This document shows, one piece after another, positions 11,291-21,906 of a stretch of 64,000 nt of DNA. This DNA is from Staphylotrichum longicolle (Eukaryota > Ascomycota > Sordariomycetes > Sordariales > Chaetomiaceae): contig JAHCVI010000001.1 of assembly GCA_019096155.1 (NCBI GenBank), positions 496,001-560,000 of the forward strand, in the 5' to 3' direction. Position numbers and translations under genes: made by a program. The stretch's first letter is position 1, and the number at the start of each line of letters is the position of its first letter. Under the pieces are notes generated by a model that saw only the letters and a list, made by a program, of their open reading frames with translations, had not been told where the DNA came from and did not search any database.

Positions 11291-12106
11291 TTAGTCAATC
11301 TCCGCCCGCGGCTGTCTCTCACTCATTCCACCCGGGCCCCGTCCATCAACATCCTCTCCCCGCTTCCTCGCATCCATGACCTGCTTCCTCGCTGCCGCCT
11401 GTTGCTGCTTTTTTCTATTCCCCATTGTCAACACCCCCTTGCTCCTCTCCATAAAAACACCCAAACGACGGAAGGAAAGCAAAACGTACCTCTCTAAATC
11501 CGCCTCTCCCTTTGCCAACGTCACCTCCCCCCTCCCGCGCCCATGCAGGCCCTGTCCAGCCGGGCTCCCTCCCTCCCCGCCCCCAGCGCTGATGCTCATA
11601 CTCCCCCCTCTCCTCCTTTGCTGCTGCTGCTGCCGTTGCGTCCCCTCCACGGCGTCCGCGACCTTGCCCTCGGCGTAAGTCTCCATCTGCGCCTCGGCGT
11701 CGACGTTCTCATTTTGTTTCACCTCACCCTTCTCTTGTTGTTGTTCGGACCCTCCTGGGCTGAGATACCGTGTCGCGCTCCGCTCGGTATCGTCGACGGG
11801 CCCCGTGGAGCGGACGCCCCTTTCCAGGGCGGTGGGGACGCCGCCTTGGTTTTTCTGCTGGTCCTCCCCCCCGCTCGCGCTCGCCTCTCCGGCAGCCTCA
11901 CCGTGATGATGCTGGGCATGACCTGGCGTCTGCGAGTCGATGGGGGCGAGCCGGCAGTCGAGATAGTCGCCCCCGGCGTACTCTGGCCCGGCGGTGCCCG
12001 GGGTGTCGGCCACGGCAAACTCGGAGAGGTTGCGCATCGGGTGGGGCTTGGTGGAGCGGTAGCTTGAGGCCCTGCTTCCGGGAGTAGGGGGTTGGGAGGT
12101 AGGCAT
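11291..12106 (-). CDS. Small disordered hypothetical protein
   Basis: The frame is open throughout for 271 aa, but a 75-bp intron (11415-11489, GTACGT...TAG) is likely. Splicing gives exons 12106-11490 and 11414-11291 and 246 aa, joining LERKKQQQAAARKQ, a charged helix. Because the intron is 3n and stop-free, both forms are translatable. The rest is Gln-, Gly- and Ser-rich, with an N-terminal MPTSQPPTPGSRASSYRST and an acidic His-rich middle. No domain is recognised, and no signal peptide or membrane segment is seen. The gene converges on the phosphodiesterase with about 180 bp between stops. Confidence 0.6.
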   Translation of the reverse strand: MPTSQPPTPGSRASSYRSTKPHPMRNLSEFAVADTPGTAGPEYAGGDYLDCRLAPIDSQTPGHAQHHHGEAAGEASASGGEDQQKNQGGVPTALERGVRSTGPVDDTERSATRYLSPGGSEQQQEKGEVKQNENVDAEAQMETYAEGKVADAVEGTQRQQQQQRRRGGSMSISAGGGEGGSPAGQGLHGRGRGEVTLAKGEADLERYVLLSFRRLGVFMERSKGVLTMGNRKKQQQAAARKQVMDARKRGEDVDGRGPGGMSERQPRAEID

Positions 12107-12845
12107 AGTGGTGTGTTGGTGCAGGCTTTGGTGTGGGTGATGATTTGGTAGGGAAAGAAGAACGGGTGGACGGCACAGAAGTGATGGATCTGGGGAAGTG
12201 GAAGGCAGATAATTGCCGGCAATGGTTCATCGAAAAAGATGAAAGATGTTTATAAAATGGAGAAGGGAAAGGGGGTGGATGGCGATGTAGATCAATGACG
12301 TAGGGGGGTGGGAACGAGTCAACATGCGACGACGGCATCCCCATGCTGCTCAGTCCACGCATGCCGGGAGTAGGCGCAAAAGCGAAAAGAAAACGGGTAG
12401 GTTGTTGCACACGCTGAATCGGAGTTGAAGTGCCCGCAGATGAGACATGGCTAAGGGATGGCGGGCAATGGGGCCTGCCAAGCTGTTCCTCATGCAGATG
12501 AGTATGGCGTGCAGAGCATGTCAATGCCACCAGACATCCTCCAGCAGCAGCCAAAAACCGATCTCCAGACGTGGCAAGCACAACAGTCCAGAAGCTAGAA
12601 GATAGTTTAGAAACTAAGACAAAACCAAAACATTGTTGTCCCTTCTATAGTGTCCCTCTTATCTAATAGTACCCCGTATATCACAGAAACCTCCAGATCC
12701 AGCCTGTCGGGATGCAGCCCGGCAGCGACGAAGAAATAGGACAAGACAAGACAAGGGACAGGGCCAAGATACTACTCCATTTACCCAGCAGGGCTCTGCT
12801 ATGCAGTTACATTGGCCACCGCATTCCATCGAATACCTCAACCGC
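12107..12845. other. Intergenic upstream of hypothetical gene
   Basis: Contains the promoter of the minus-strand small protein and the 3' region of eglC. A long minus-strand open frame (11898-12581) lies out of frame with the gene and looks like compositional noise. Confidence 0.5.
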
Positions 12846-14042
12846 TTAGAACAAAGCAAAGATACCGGCAACGAGGGCCAGACCGCCGACAGCGGCGGCC
12901 GAGAGGCTCTTGCCCATGGAGGCGCCGCTGCCAGCCGGAGTCGAGGTGGATGACTGAGCACTGCCGCCGGTAGTGTTATTACCGGACGCGGCGGTGGTGG
13001 TGCCACTCGTGGAGGAGCTGCCGGGAGCGGCGACGCCGGTCGACGAGCCAGTGGCGGCGGGCGTGCCGGAAGTGGCAGCAGCAGTGGGGGTGTCGAACTT
13101 GGTCGGGCAGGTCAGGTCGAACAGCGGCTTGGTCGAGAGGTTCTCCGTGATGGCAAACTTCATGGTGTTGTCCGGGTTCGAGTCGCGCAGGTTGTACCAG
13201 AAGGTGGGCACCTTGTTGAAGAGCTTGCGGCAGCCAACCTCATCCCAGTAGTACTTGGCGTTCTCGACGCTGGGCTGGGCCTGGTCCCACTTCTCACCAG
13301 TCGCAGGCCAACCCGTCTCGGTGACCCAGATGGGCTTGCTGCCGACGACACCGGCCACGGCATTGAAGGCACGGTCAAAGAGGGTGCCCGCGTTCTTGAT
13401 GTCGTTGCCCTTGCCGTTCTCGTAGTAGGGGTACTCGTCCACGCCGACCCAGTCGACGGCGTCGATAACGGCCTTGTTGGTACCGTTCGTCCAGGCGTCC
13501 CAGGTATCAACGTGGCCGACGGGGACGTTGGCCAACCCGGTGCCAGAGAAAGTCTTCTTGTATTGGTTGATGAACTTGATCAGAACGTCAGGCCCGGCGC
13601 CGACGCCGGCCTTGTTGATGATGCCCGTTTCGGAGACGCGGTAGAGATCCTCGCTGCCGATGGACATGCCGATGACGAGCTTGGTGAACTTGTCACCGTA
13701 CTTCTCGACGGCCTTCTTCAGCGCGTTGAGCTCCTTGTCGATGCTGTCAGTGCCCGAGGTCCAGATGCCGAGCAGCAGCTTCGTGTCGGTGCCGATGGCG
13801 GCCTCGAAAGCCTCGATGGGGTCATCTTGCGAGTAGGCCTGGATGTTGGTGTACAGACGCACGGCGTTGAACTTGCCGGGCGCGTTCTCGAGGTTCTGGG
13901 CAGTCTTGAACTCGGCTTCAAAGTCGGCCTTGAACTTGGCGGAGCGATCAGCCTTGGTCGAGCCCGAGTTGAAGCCGAGGTAGTTCTCGGCGGACGCGCC
14001 GGTGGCGAGGATGCCGGCGATCAGAGCTGCGGTGGCACGCAT
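12846..14042 (-). CDS. eglC: GPI-anchored GH17 endo-1,3-beta-glucosidase (EglC type)
   Basis: A single exon of 398 aa. A signal peptide (MRATAALIAGILATGASA) precedes the GH17 barrel starting at ENYLGFNSG. The acid/base Glu lies in MSIGSED (about E131) and the nucleophile in WVTETGWP (about E242); VDWVGVDEYPYY is also typical. The catalytic part ends near CPTKFDTP and is followed by a Ser/Thr/Ala/Gly-rich linker. The C-terminus is hydrophobic (AAAVGGLALVAGIFALF) with a small-residue omega-site region (AGSGASMG), which fits GPI anchoring. The enzyme remodels beta-1,3-glucan at the wall/plasma membrane. Length and layout match Aspergillus EglC and related proteins. Confidence 0.92.
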   Translation of the reverse strand: MRATAALIAGILATGASAENYLGFNSGSTKADRSAKFKADFEAEFKTAQNLENAPGKFNAVRLYTNIQAYSQDDPIEAFEAAIGTDTKLLLGIWTSGTDSIDKELNALKKAVEKYGDKFTKLVIGMSIGSEDLYRVSETGIINKAGVGAGPDVLIKFINQYKKTFSGTGLANVPVGHVDTWDAWTNGTNKAVIDAVDWVGVDEYPYYENGKGNDIKNAGTLFDRAFNAVAGVVGSKPIWVTETGWPATGEKWDQAQPSVENAKYYWDEVGCRKLFNKVPTFWYNLRDSNPDNTMKFAITENLSTKPLFDLTCPTKFDTPTAAATSGTPAATGSSTGVAAPGSSSTSGTTTAASGNNTTGGSAQSSTSTPAGSGASMGKSLSAAAVGGLALVAGIFALF

Positions 14043-15951
14043 CGTGATGGATCGCGTCGGGAATCGAGGATGTGTCGGGCGGCTGACTTGGCAAACTTGG
14101 CGATTGCGTCACGGGGAAGCAAACAGTTGCTCAGAGGAAGAGCAGGTAAAGGTGGCCTCGTTAAGGAGGAGCGAGCGTAGGAAAAGATGGAAAGATGAAA
14201 AGAACTGGGCTTGGGGGGAATGAGTGTCAGCGTCACACAAAAAGGACGGTTGGATGCAGATAAATGAGGGAAGAGAGGGAAAGGAGTCGCGAACTGGTCC
14301 TGAAATCAGGTCAAGTTGGAGGTCTTGAAGAAGGACCGAACGGCGGTTGGTCAAGGGAAGTATTCTCCAGAGTGGCGGCACCGGCCCTCCCCTGGTCGGC
14401 TGCAAGGGCGGGTCGGGAAAGCGAACACAGCCCCAGGGCCGCCCTTGGCGCGCCGATCGATGGGGCTCGACCTGGAGACCCTGCGGCTTCCTCGGGTGCG
14501 TGCATCTTGAAATCGCCTGTTGCAAGCCTCTTCTGCAGATGAAATCTGTAAACACGCTGCGCATGCCACCATGGATGCTCGTATCCATGGTCTGAAAACC
14601 AAGGTTGCCACGAGCGTCTGTTGTGTCTCCAATCAACACATCGACTGCAAGGGGTCTCCGAGGCGCTCGCTCACATCTCGTCCCAGTCCGAAGCTCGTGT
14701 TGGGGCTGAGGTCGTTCCACAGCACAACTTCCAGAAATTCCCCTGACCAGGCTCTGCCAGGGCACGCCCAGGACCCACTCCAACCCAGGCATTCCCACCG
14801 GGGCCCGCAGCTGCCCCTGACTGGGAGCAAGGATCGCTTGGCAGCCCGCCACTCAGCGGCCGAGACTCGGGAATGGATGACAGCATCTCATTGAAGGGGT
14901 CCACCAAGGGGCGTTTCATGCTCAACTGCTCCTTCCTGCTGCCAACCAGCTGGCAACTTATGCAATTGCCACATTCAAAGTGATTGGATGAACTTCCAGC
15001 GGACCTAAAAGCAACCTGGAAGAGGTGGCAGGGTGGCGCCTGATTTCCAGGTTACCAAGTGCACAGTAGGGGAAACCAACGAAAAGAGAAGCTGCCGCAA
15101 GTGCCCCATTCTTGAAGGTTAAAACCTCAAATGGGAGTCGAGATTGGACGACCATCTGAGCCAACCAAGCAATGAAACGCCGGCCCGGGTCGACCCACCG
15201 GGTTTGCGGAACCGTTAGCAGAAATTGCTGGAATCGTAACGGGAAATTGTTAATGAAACAAGCCAGGCCACTCCACTCTGGCCAGGGCTTTGAAACGAAA
15301 CACAAAACAAAACAATCAGAGGTTGACATCTCCAACTTTCAAGGCTTTGCAGGCACAGTTCAACTCCCTGCCCTACCTAATGCGGCTATGTACAGCGCAA
15401 ACTAGCTGCTCCAGAAGTCTAAAAAAGAAATTCGGTACGGAGAAGTATTTACCATATCAACAGCTTTCTTGAGAGTCACGCTCTCAGTCAAAGTAGAGCT
15501 CAAAGCAGGGCTTTCTTAAGCATTCTTCCTCTTCTTCCTATTTTCCTGTTCTTCGTTTTCTTCTTCCTGATCCTCCTATTCTTCCTATCCTTAATTTTCA
15601 TCTTTTTCTATCTTTTCTATCTCTTTCACCTTCTTCCTCTTCTTCCTCTTCTTCCTCTTCTTCCTCTTCTTCCTCTTCTTCCTCTTCTTCCTCTTCTTCC
15701 TCTTCTTCCTCGAGACGATTTGAGAGGGCTGAACTCAAGAGTTTGTCAAGTGGCATGCAATGAAGCTCAGTCACTCATTGATGAACGATGGCGCAGTTTA
15801 CACAAATTCTTTCCTGAGCTACATGACTACCTAGATATCTAACTCACCTACCTATGTAACATTCTTGGCCCTCCATACCAAGCTGGAGACCTGCTCCGAA
15901 ACCCAACGTCAAATGCCCCTGAACGTAACCGCAACTTAAGTTGAAGTTGAA
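14043..15951. other. Intergenic, 1.9 kb
   Basis: Holds the eglC promoter, a pyrimidine-rich stretch from about 15510, and the nonamer array listed separately. Several antisense-type open frames near 14100-14850 have no family resemblance. No gene is supported. Confidence 0.5.
15631..15711. repeat. Nine perfect copies of a 9-bp pyrimidine repeat
   Basis: TTCTTCCTC is repeated nine times without error inside a broader CT-rich tract. On the minus strand the unit is GAGGAAGAA. A related purine hexamer array in opposite orientation lies at 19951-20133. Confidence 0.97.
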
Positions 15952-17026
15952 TTAAGCCTTGTTTGAAGTCGCGCCATTTCGCTCTGCAGGATCCGCACTC
16001 TTGCCGCGAGCACGGGTCAAGAAATGAGAGAACGACAGCTTCTTCTGTACCACCACCACCGGGGGCGGGGACGGCCCCGGGCCCACCACGACAGTCCGGC
16101 CCGCCCTTTCGAGGTTGGGCCGCTCCACCGTCGGTGTAGTCGGCTCGGTCGAGGCACGGACAGCGGAAGCTCTCGGCTTCTTCTTGAGCAGAGGCGTCGG
16201 TCTCCCTTCTTTCTCGGCCCGAACCACCTCGCCCAACCAGGCCATGGCGTCGTCCCACTCGACGACCGACGCCAAGGGGCCGGTGGTGGAGTTGGCGGAG
16301 GGTCGGAAGTAGTACTCCTTGGACAGGATTCGCTCGAAGACGCCGATTTGGTATGTGGAATCCTCGTGTGGTATCAGGCTGTTGACGCATCGGCACCAGT
16401 CGATGAAGTAGCCACCTTTGTAGCTGAGTAGTCTCTTTCCCACTTGCTGTTGGGCAGAGAGAGGGGGTCAGAACCGAGATCTGGCACAGCACACACGTTG
16501 ATTGAGATTTGCATGCTTACCCCTCCGATTGAGATCTCCTGTATGCCGTAATCTGTGATGACAGTCTGCGTTGTGCCCAGCTCCCTGGCAGAGCCTGCAC
16601 TTCGTCCCTCGGGCAGGATGCAGAGGAGTCCTTTGACTTGCGTGTATGGTATCTGTTGATTATATTCTGTCAACATTGACACGGCGCCCAACGTGGTGGC
16701 GGATTGCCCACCTTGGTCTCGGGTTCCTTCTCGAGGTTCGCTTCGATGCCCTGAACGTGGTTGTCAAGAACTCTCCGGACAAAGTTGTCGTAGTAGCCTG
16801 GGACGATCATTGCTCCGGGTTCACCACTTAGGAGAGGAGCTCTTGTTCGCAGCATGCGCCTGGCGTGTGCGCTGCAGGCAAAGGCCCGTTGCCAGATTTG
16901 GGGGCATTCCTGAGAGCCTTGTCGAGCGGGTTGAATGTGGCTGATTTGTTCGGCGCGTTGGTCCCCAGCAACCATGGCTTTGTAGCAGGCTGATTCTCTG
17001 CCGGTCACATCCCTCACAGCCACCAT
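15952..17026 (-). CDS. Hypothetical fungal protein, three exons
   Basis: Exons on the minus strand are 17026-16712, 16652-16521 and 16446-15952, with introns 16653-16711 and 16447-16520 (GTGGGC...CAG and GTAAGC...CAG); 313 aa. The central part reads like a conserved globular domain: GYYDNFVRRVLDNHVQ, PYTQVKGLLCILPEG, VITDYGIQEISIGGQ, then SYKGGYFIDWCRCVNS and VFERILSKEYYF. The C-terminal third is basic and proline-rich. I do not recognise the family. The start is uncertain: ATG 16975 is in the same frame and may be the true one. It sits head to head with the NLR relic, only about 35 bp away, so they may share a control region or the relic may have landed beside it. Confidence 0.55.
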
Positions 17027-17060
17027 GCACACTAACTACTGGAGCCACGCTGACCTGCAG

Positions 17061-19870
17061 GCTCGCCTCAGCTGTTGGCCGAGCTTGTCCATCGAGCAGA
17101 AGGCATCTTTGTCTGGGCATCTCTGTCCCTCCAGATGCTGTCGAAGGAACCAGTTGAGGGTGATGACGACCCAACTCGGGTACTGCGGCAACTCGACCAT
17201 CTCTACGCAGAAATCTTGGCTAAGCATACCAACATCCTGACGAGCTCCGAGCTAGCCTTGCGCGACGCTGTTCTCCGTTGGGCCCGTCTCGTCGTCCGAC
17301 CCCTTCGCGTGGTAGAGATTGCCAACGCGCTCGAACACTCCACTTCCTGCCCAGCTCAGACGGCAAAGAGATGCTCGACATCTGCAACTCCCTCATCAAG
17401 ATCGAGAACGGCGTCGTTCTGCCCATGCACCACTCGCTCAGGGAGTATTCGCAGTCGACGAGCAACAGCAAGGCTGACGGCAGCCATGAAGATTTCGTGT
17501 CTCGTGCGCCCCTCGCCATTGCGAAGACATTACTGTCCTATATCTCTCACCCTGCCCTTTCTCGCAACCTCAAAGACCTCGCCAACGATGACAACTTTGA
17601 GCCAACCCACCCCCTGGCTGAGTACGCATCTCTGTACTGGGTCTACCACTGTTCCCAAAGCCCCGCAGACCCAGACCTACAGAACCAAATTTTGTCATTC
17701 TTTCAGCTCTTTCGTGATGTTGAAAAGTGCAAGGAGGCACTCGGGCACCGAGTGAATCTGTTTCAACACGTCCGGTGCCTCGTCATTGTCGGGTGCATGG
17801 ATAGTCCATACCTCGCCGTAGGTCGGCACGGCGGCCTAGACCCAAACTGGGGGGACCCATTCGACTTGGAAAGCAGAGCTGGTGATGGAAACATTCCTCG
17901 CAATGGTGACGGCTCTTCTGCGACGAAGACCACAAGGCCAACGTGGCACTTCTCATTGCCCACAACAACTGACTGGGATGTCACGCACGGCCGACTGCAC
18001 GGCATGCAGTTTGGATCACGGCACGGTCGCGGCACGCTACCCCTGCCACCAAAGATCTTAAACCCCTATCGTTCCCACTGGAGTGATGACGGCGCCGAGG
18101 GTGCTCCTGACAGCGCTCCGGCCAGTGCGGCCTACGACAGCGACCATCACTGGCAACCCCTCGCAGACCTCATCTCCCAGCTTCCCGGACTGGCGGACGT
18201 GGTCTACCGGTGCACGTCACAGTTCCCGCCCTGCCTGCTCAAGGCGATGCACGCCAACGATAAGCCGGCGCGGTTGCACCTGCAGATGTTCAAGTTACGG
18301 AGCGCGTACGACGGATCGGCGACCATTGACCCCCACGAATGGGAAATCATCCTCTCTCCCTGTCTCCACAGCATCTGGCTTCAATACAGATGCCCCGTGA
18401 GGGAGAACGGGGATTGGCTCCCCTCCAGACAGCTCGACACGCTGAGGCGCATCGTCCAGCAAGGACCGGTCTCGCCTGGTCTCAAAGAAGTCAAGATGGT
18501 CTACGAGATTCCTTCTGAACGGGGTACCCTGCGGTTCTTTTCCCCCGATGAGACTGGAACGATGCCTGATCCCGCCAGTACTTTTCAGCCTCCTGCTGAG
18601 ACGTGGAACCCGGGGGCCTTTTTCAACCAAGGGCAACATGCGGGCCCCGGCACCTTTCCTCCCAGCAAAGGCCATCAGTTAACGCACTTGAAGTTTGATT
18701 CCGGCCCAGTTGATACACCGGACACAAGCATCTTTGGGCATGGCCGTAGCTGGATCGAGAAGTTGGATAGCCTGACCGACTTCTCGCTGTTGCGTTCTCT
18801 GGCTTTAGTGCGAACTCTTTCCGACGCACAGCTTTTTTCACTGAAGAGTACATGCCTTGCCAACCTGGCGACGCTTTCGCTGGCCTGCGGGATATCTCCA
18901 AGTTGGTGTTCATCGCAAGATGGAATTGCCTCGAGGCCGGCCTATTTTCGGACCATTGCAGACTTCCTATCTGGCTTGCCGTCCCTGACGGCACTCCAGA
19001 TCGCCGCGTGGGACCATGGTACACGGAAGTTTTTGTTCCATGGCCCGAGACTCGAGAAACTCGCGCTGACGCCGGTCGAAGGCGGCTACCAGCCCAACTC
19101 CTCCCGCACTGATGTCCAGTTTTACCTGACCCCTGAAAAGTCTGAAGTTGCTTGTCTCGTCCTTCCCCTGCCTCACGGATCTCTCCGTTTCGCTCAAGAG
19201 GTCGAGGGGTGACAGTGCCGAGGTCGCGTTGTACAAATACATTGGCCAACATCTGCCCTTCCTCCGTCGGCTATCGTTGTGGCTGGACTGCCGCCCTCCT
19301 GACTGGGTTGTTACACGCCAAGGGGAATGCTACACGTCTTTCCTCAAGCCTTACCCTTCCGGCCCTGGCCGGCCAGGGGTGGCGGCCGCCCTGACTAAAG
19401 ATCGGTACCAGCCGGCTCCCGCAGAGTGCCGCTTGAGGCGGTACCGCATGGGGCACATCTACGATGCCTTCATCAACAGCGCCCTGGATGCGTCGCTTGC
19501 CCAGGAAATCTTGGCTGCGGTAGGTGGGAACGTGGAGACGTTGCTGGTGCGGACGTTTCGCGGCCTAAGCTTCCCGGGCGAGGCCCCAGACTGGGGGATG
19601 CCCGGGGGCACCAGTCTGGTCGGGTCGTTGTTTGGCCCCTTTATGAGGGCCGTCTCAAAGCAGTGGATGGTGACAAGGTTGAGCGACGACAGGGTGGTTG
19701 TCAAGGAATTGGGTCTCGAAAGATTTCGGAACTGGCCGGTTGATCCTTTGCACCTCGGACCCGAACATAAGGTTATGATGCAATACTTCAGGCGAGTATG
19801 GCCTGACAAGGAGGAAGTGAGTCAGGTATGGTCTGGGAATTGGGAGAGCTGGGGACTTGAGGAGGGATGA
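17061..19870 (+). pseudogene. Broken NACHT/NLR relic joined to LRR/F-box-like C-terminus
   Basis: The sequence starts abruptly, as if after a splice acceptor (CAG at 17058-17060), with SPQLLAELVHRAEGIFVWA. This is the segment following the NACHT ATPase core in fungal STAND/NLR proteins. No P-loop or NACHT core lies upstream, because the opposite-strand gene is there. The frame breaks near 17338 (frame 2 to 1) and near 19140 (frame 1 to 2). Between the breaks, about 644 codons are open: HHSLREYSQ, PLAEYASLYWVYH (NLR-like), then from about 18130 HWQPLADLISQLPGLADVVY and SPCLHSIWLQY, with Leu-rich repeats such as LTHLKFDS and LPSLTALQIAAW. The latter part resembles fungal LRR/F-box-like proteins. 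Probably non-functional as an NLR. Confidence 0.7.
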
Positions 19871-19950
19871 TGTACGAGACGAGGTCCGACTGAGATGCTC
19901 CGTTCAAAGTCCACTAGAGATTACTCGATTGGGTTCTCTATTTGGAGCAT

Positions 19951-20133
19951 GAAGAGGAAGAGGAAGAGGAAGAGGAAGAGGAAGAGGAAGAGGAAGAGGA
20001 AGAGGAAGAGGAAGAGGAAGAGGAAGAGGAAGAGGAAGAGGAAGAGGAAGAGGAAGAGGAAGAGGAAGAGGAAGAGGAAGAGGAAGAGGAAGAGGAAGAG
20101 GAAGAGGAAGAGGAAGAGGAAGAGGAAGAGGAA
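19951..20133. repeat. Hexanucleotide purine array, about 30 copies
   Basis: GAAGAG is repeated for 183 bp with no visible interruption, starting about 80 bp after the NLR relic. Its three frames give Lys-Arg, Glu or Gly/Arg/Lys runs, so open frames across it are artefacts. Confidence 0.97.
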
Positions 20134-20330
20134 ATTAATAACTAAAATGCTCATGTCTTCGGGCCGTCTTGTTGAGCCAGGCAACGCACCCAAGGCAACT
20201 CCACCTCACCCTTTGGTGACACAGAAATCGCATGGATGATGAAGATCATTAATAGTCATAAATCTACCAGATGCACATAGAACCAAAACCAGGGTATTGC
20301 CAGCCAAAGAAACCTGTCCCATGCATGCTG

Positions 20331-21906
20331 TCATGTCAATAACACATGCAGCACCCCCGCGATTCCCAGACCCCACAGCAGTCCCGTCATGCTCAAGCCA
20401 CGCCTCGAACTCCCCGATGTTGGCGTCGGCCTACTTTGGGAACTCGTCCCCGAGGCCTGGGACGCGACGTTGCCCGTCGGAAGAGCGCCTCCATTCTGTT
20501 CGGGGGCCGGTGCGCTGGGGATCAGGGTGCTGCTCGTGGTGTCGACGGCCGATTCGGTCACACCGCAGGCGCCGGTCACGGCGGACAGGTCCTGGATATT
20601 GTTGAGCGCCGCGGGCGTTGAGCCACAGTTGGCGGCCTGCGTCATCCAAATGGAGTCGGTTTCGAGGTCAAAGACGGCTACAGTATTTTTGTCAATAATC
20701 ATCAAATGCACCGTTTCCATGACAGGACAAAAACATACTGTACGCTGACCGCAGGAACGTATCCCCGAGCAGCGTGAACCGCTCGCTCGGCATGATGCCG
20801 AGGAAGCAAGCGGGCGGGGTGCTGGCGACCTCCCGGGTGAGCTCCTTGTAGGGCACCTTGACGGTCGCGCCGTTGAAGGCAAAGTCGAGCGTGCCGTTCA
20901 CCTTGGTCAGGGCGCAGTCAATCCTGTAAAAGCCGTTCGCGTCGGGAGCCTGGGCGCCAAAGTCCTTCGCGATGGCCGCCGTCAGGTTCGCGGGAAGAAG
21001 CGTCATCGTCGACCCGCTGTCAAGGAACACGGGCATGTTGCTGGCCGTGTAGACGCGGTTCACGCCGTTGGGGGGCGTGATAGAGATGGATTGCATGTCA
21101 ACCCAGAATCGCGGGACGCGGTCCGGCGAGGCGTCGGCCGGAATGATGGGCAGCTTGGCCAGCTTGCCGGCAAATTTGGACGTGTCAATGCCGCCGAAGA
21201 CGATCACGCCTTGCTGCGCATCCTTGCTGCCCAAGGCGAGGGTGTACGCCTTGACCCTCGTAGCATTTTGAGCCCGCAGTTGGTCGACAAAGTTGAGGTA
21301 CTTGGTTGCGTATCCCTTGCCATACCCGATCCCCAGGATCCCCGAAAAAGCATCCTCCGAGGAGGTGGCCACGCCAAACTGGACCGCCTGGAGCGCGGTT
21401 GGACTTCCAGCGAGGGTGATGGTGTCGGTGAAATAACTGATGTTGGCCGTCCCAATGCCATATCGTAGGGTTCTGGTGGTGCCGAGTGAGGTTGCCGTCG
21501 AGGAGCTAGCCGAGTCATACTGCCCGACCCGTTGACAGAAGAGAGCATCGGCTCCCGATACTGTCGTGCAGTCGGGGTTTACCCATAGCTCGAAGGATCC
21601 TGTGTCCAACTGCACAAACACGGGCTGTGGTGGCGTACCAATGCTCACTGCAAAGCACGTTAATGATGGAGGACATGAGGGGGTCTGAAAGGGGGGAGTA
21701 CGTTGAGCATAGTATGCGACGTCCGACCGGTTTGCTAGCTGGAGTTGGATACCTCGTTTACTGGAGAAGTAGTTCACATTGGTGGAATGGACGATAGGCA
21801 AGTGAACGCAGCCGACGTCGTGCGTTGTGTTCTGGAGAGCGGCGGCATGGCGGCAGAACAATGAGAGGAGCAACACCGATGTCGAAAAAATGAAGGAAAG
21901 TGCCAT
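20331..21906 (-). CDS. Yapsin-like GPI-anchored aspartic protease
   Basis: Exons on the minus strand are 21906-21702, 21647-20739 and 20677-20331, with introns 21648-21701 and 20678-20738; 486 aa. A hydrophobic signal (MALSFIFSTSVLLLSLFCRH) is followed by a short pro-region. The mature pepsin fold starts at YYAQLSIGTPPQ, formed across intron 1. The catalytic aspartates are in QLDTGSFELW (about D83) and VFLDSGSTMT (about D278). GFLLGDTFLRS-like sequence (FTLLGDTFLRSAY) precedes intron 2. The C-terminal Ser/Thr/Pro stretch and hydrophobic tail (LSMTGLLWGLGIAGVLHVLL) fit GPI anchoring. These enzymes process cell-surface proteins and support wall integrity. Conserved cysteines flank the expected loops. 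Confidence 0.9.

Noticed and set aside
15631..15711. CRISPR-like array
   Set aside because: Units are 9 bp with no spacers; a simple tandem repeat in a eukaryote.
19895..20239. Lys-Arg repeat protein
   Set aside because: Pure translation of the GAAGAG microsatellite.
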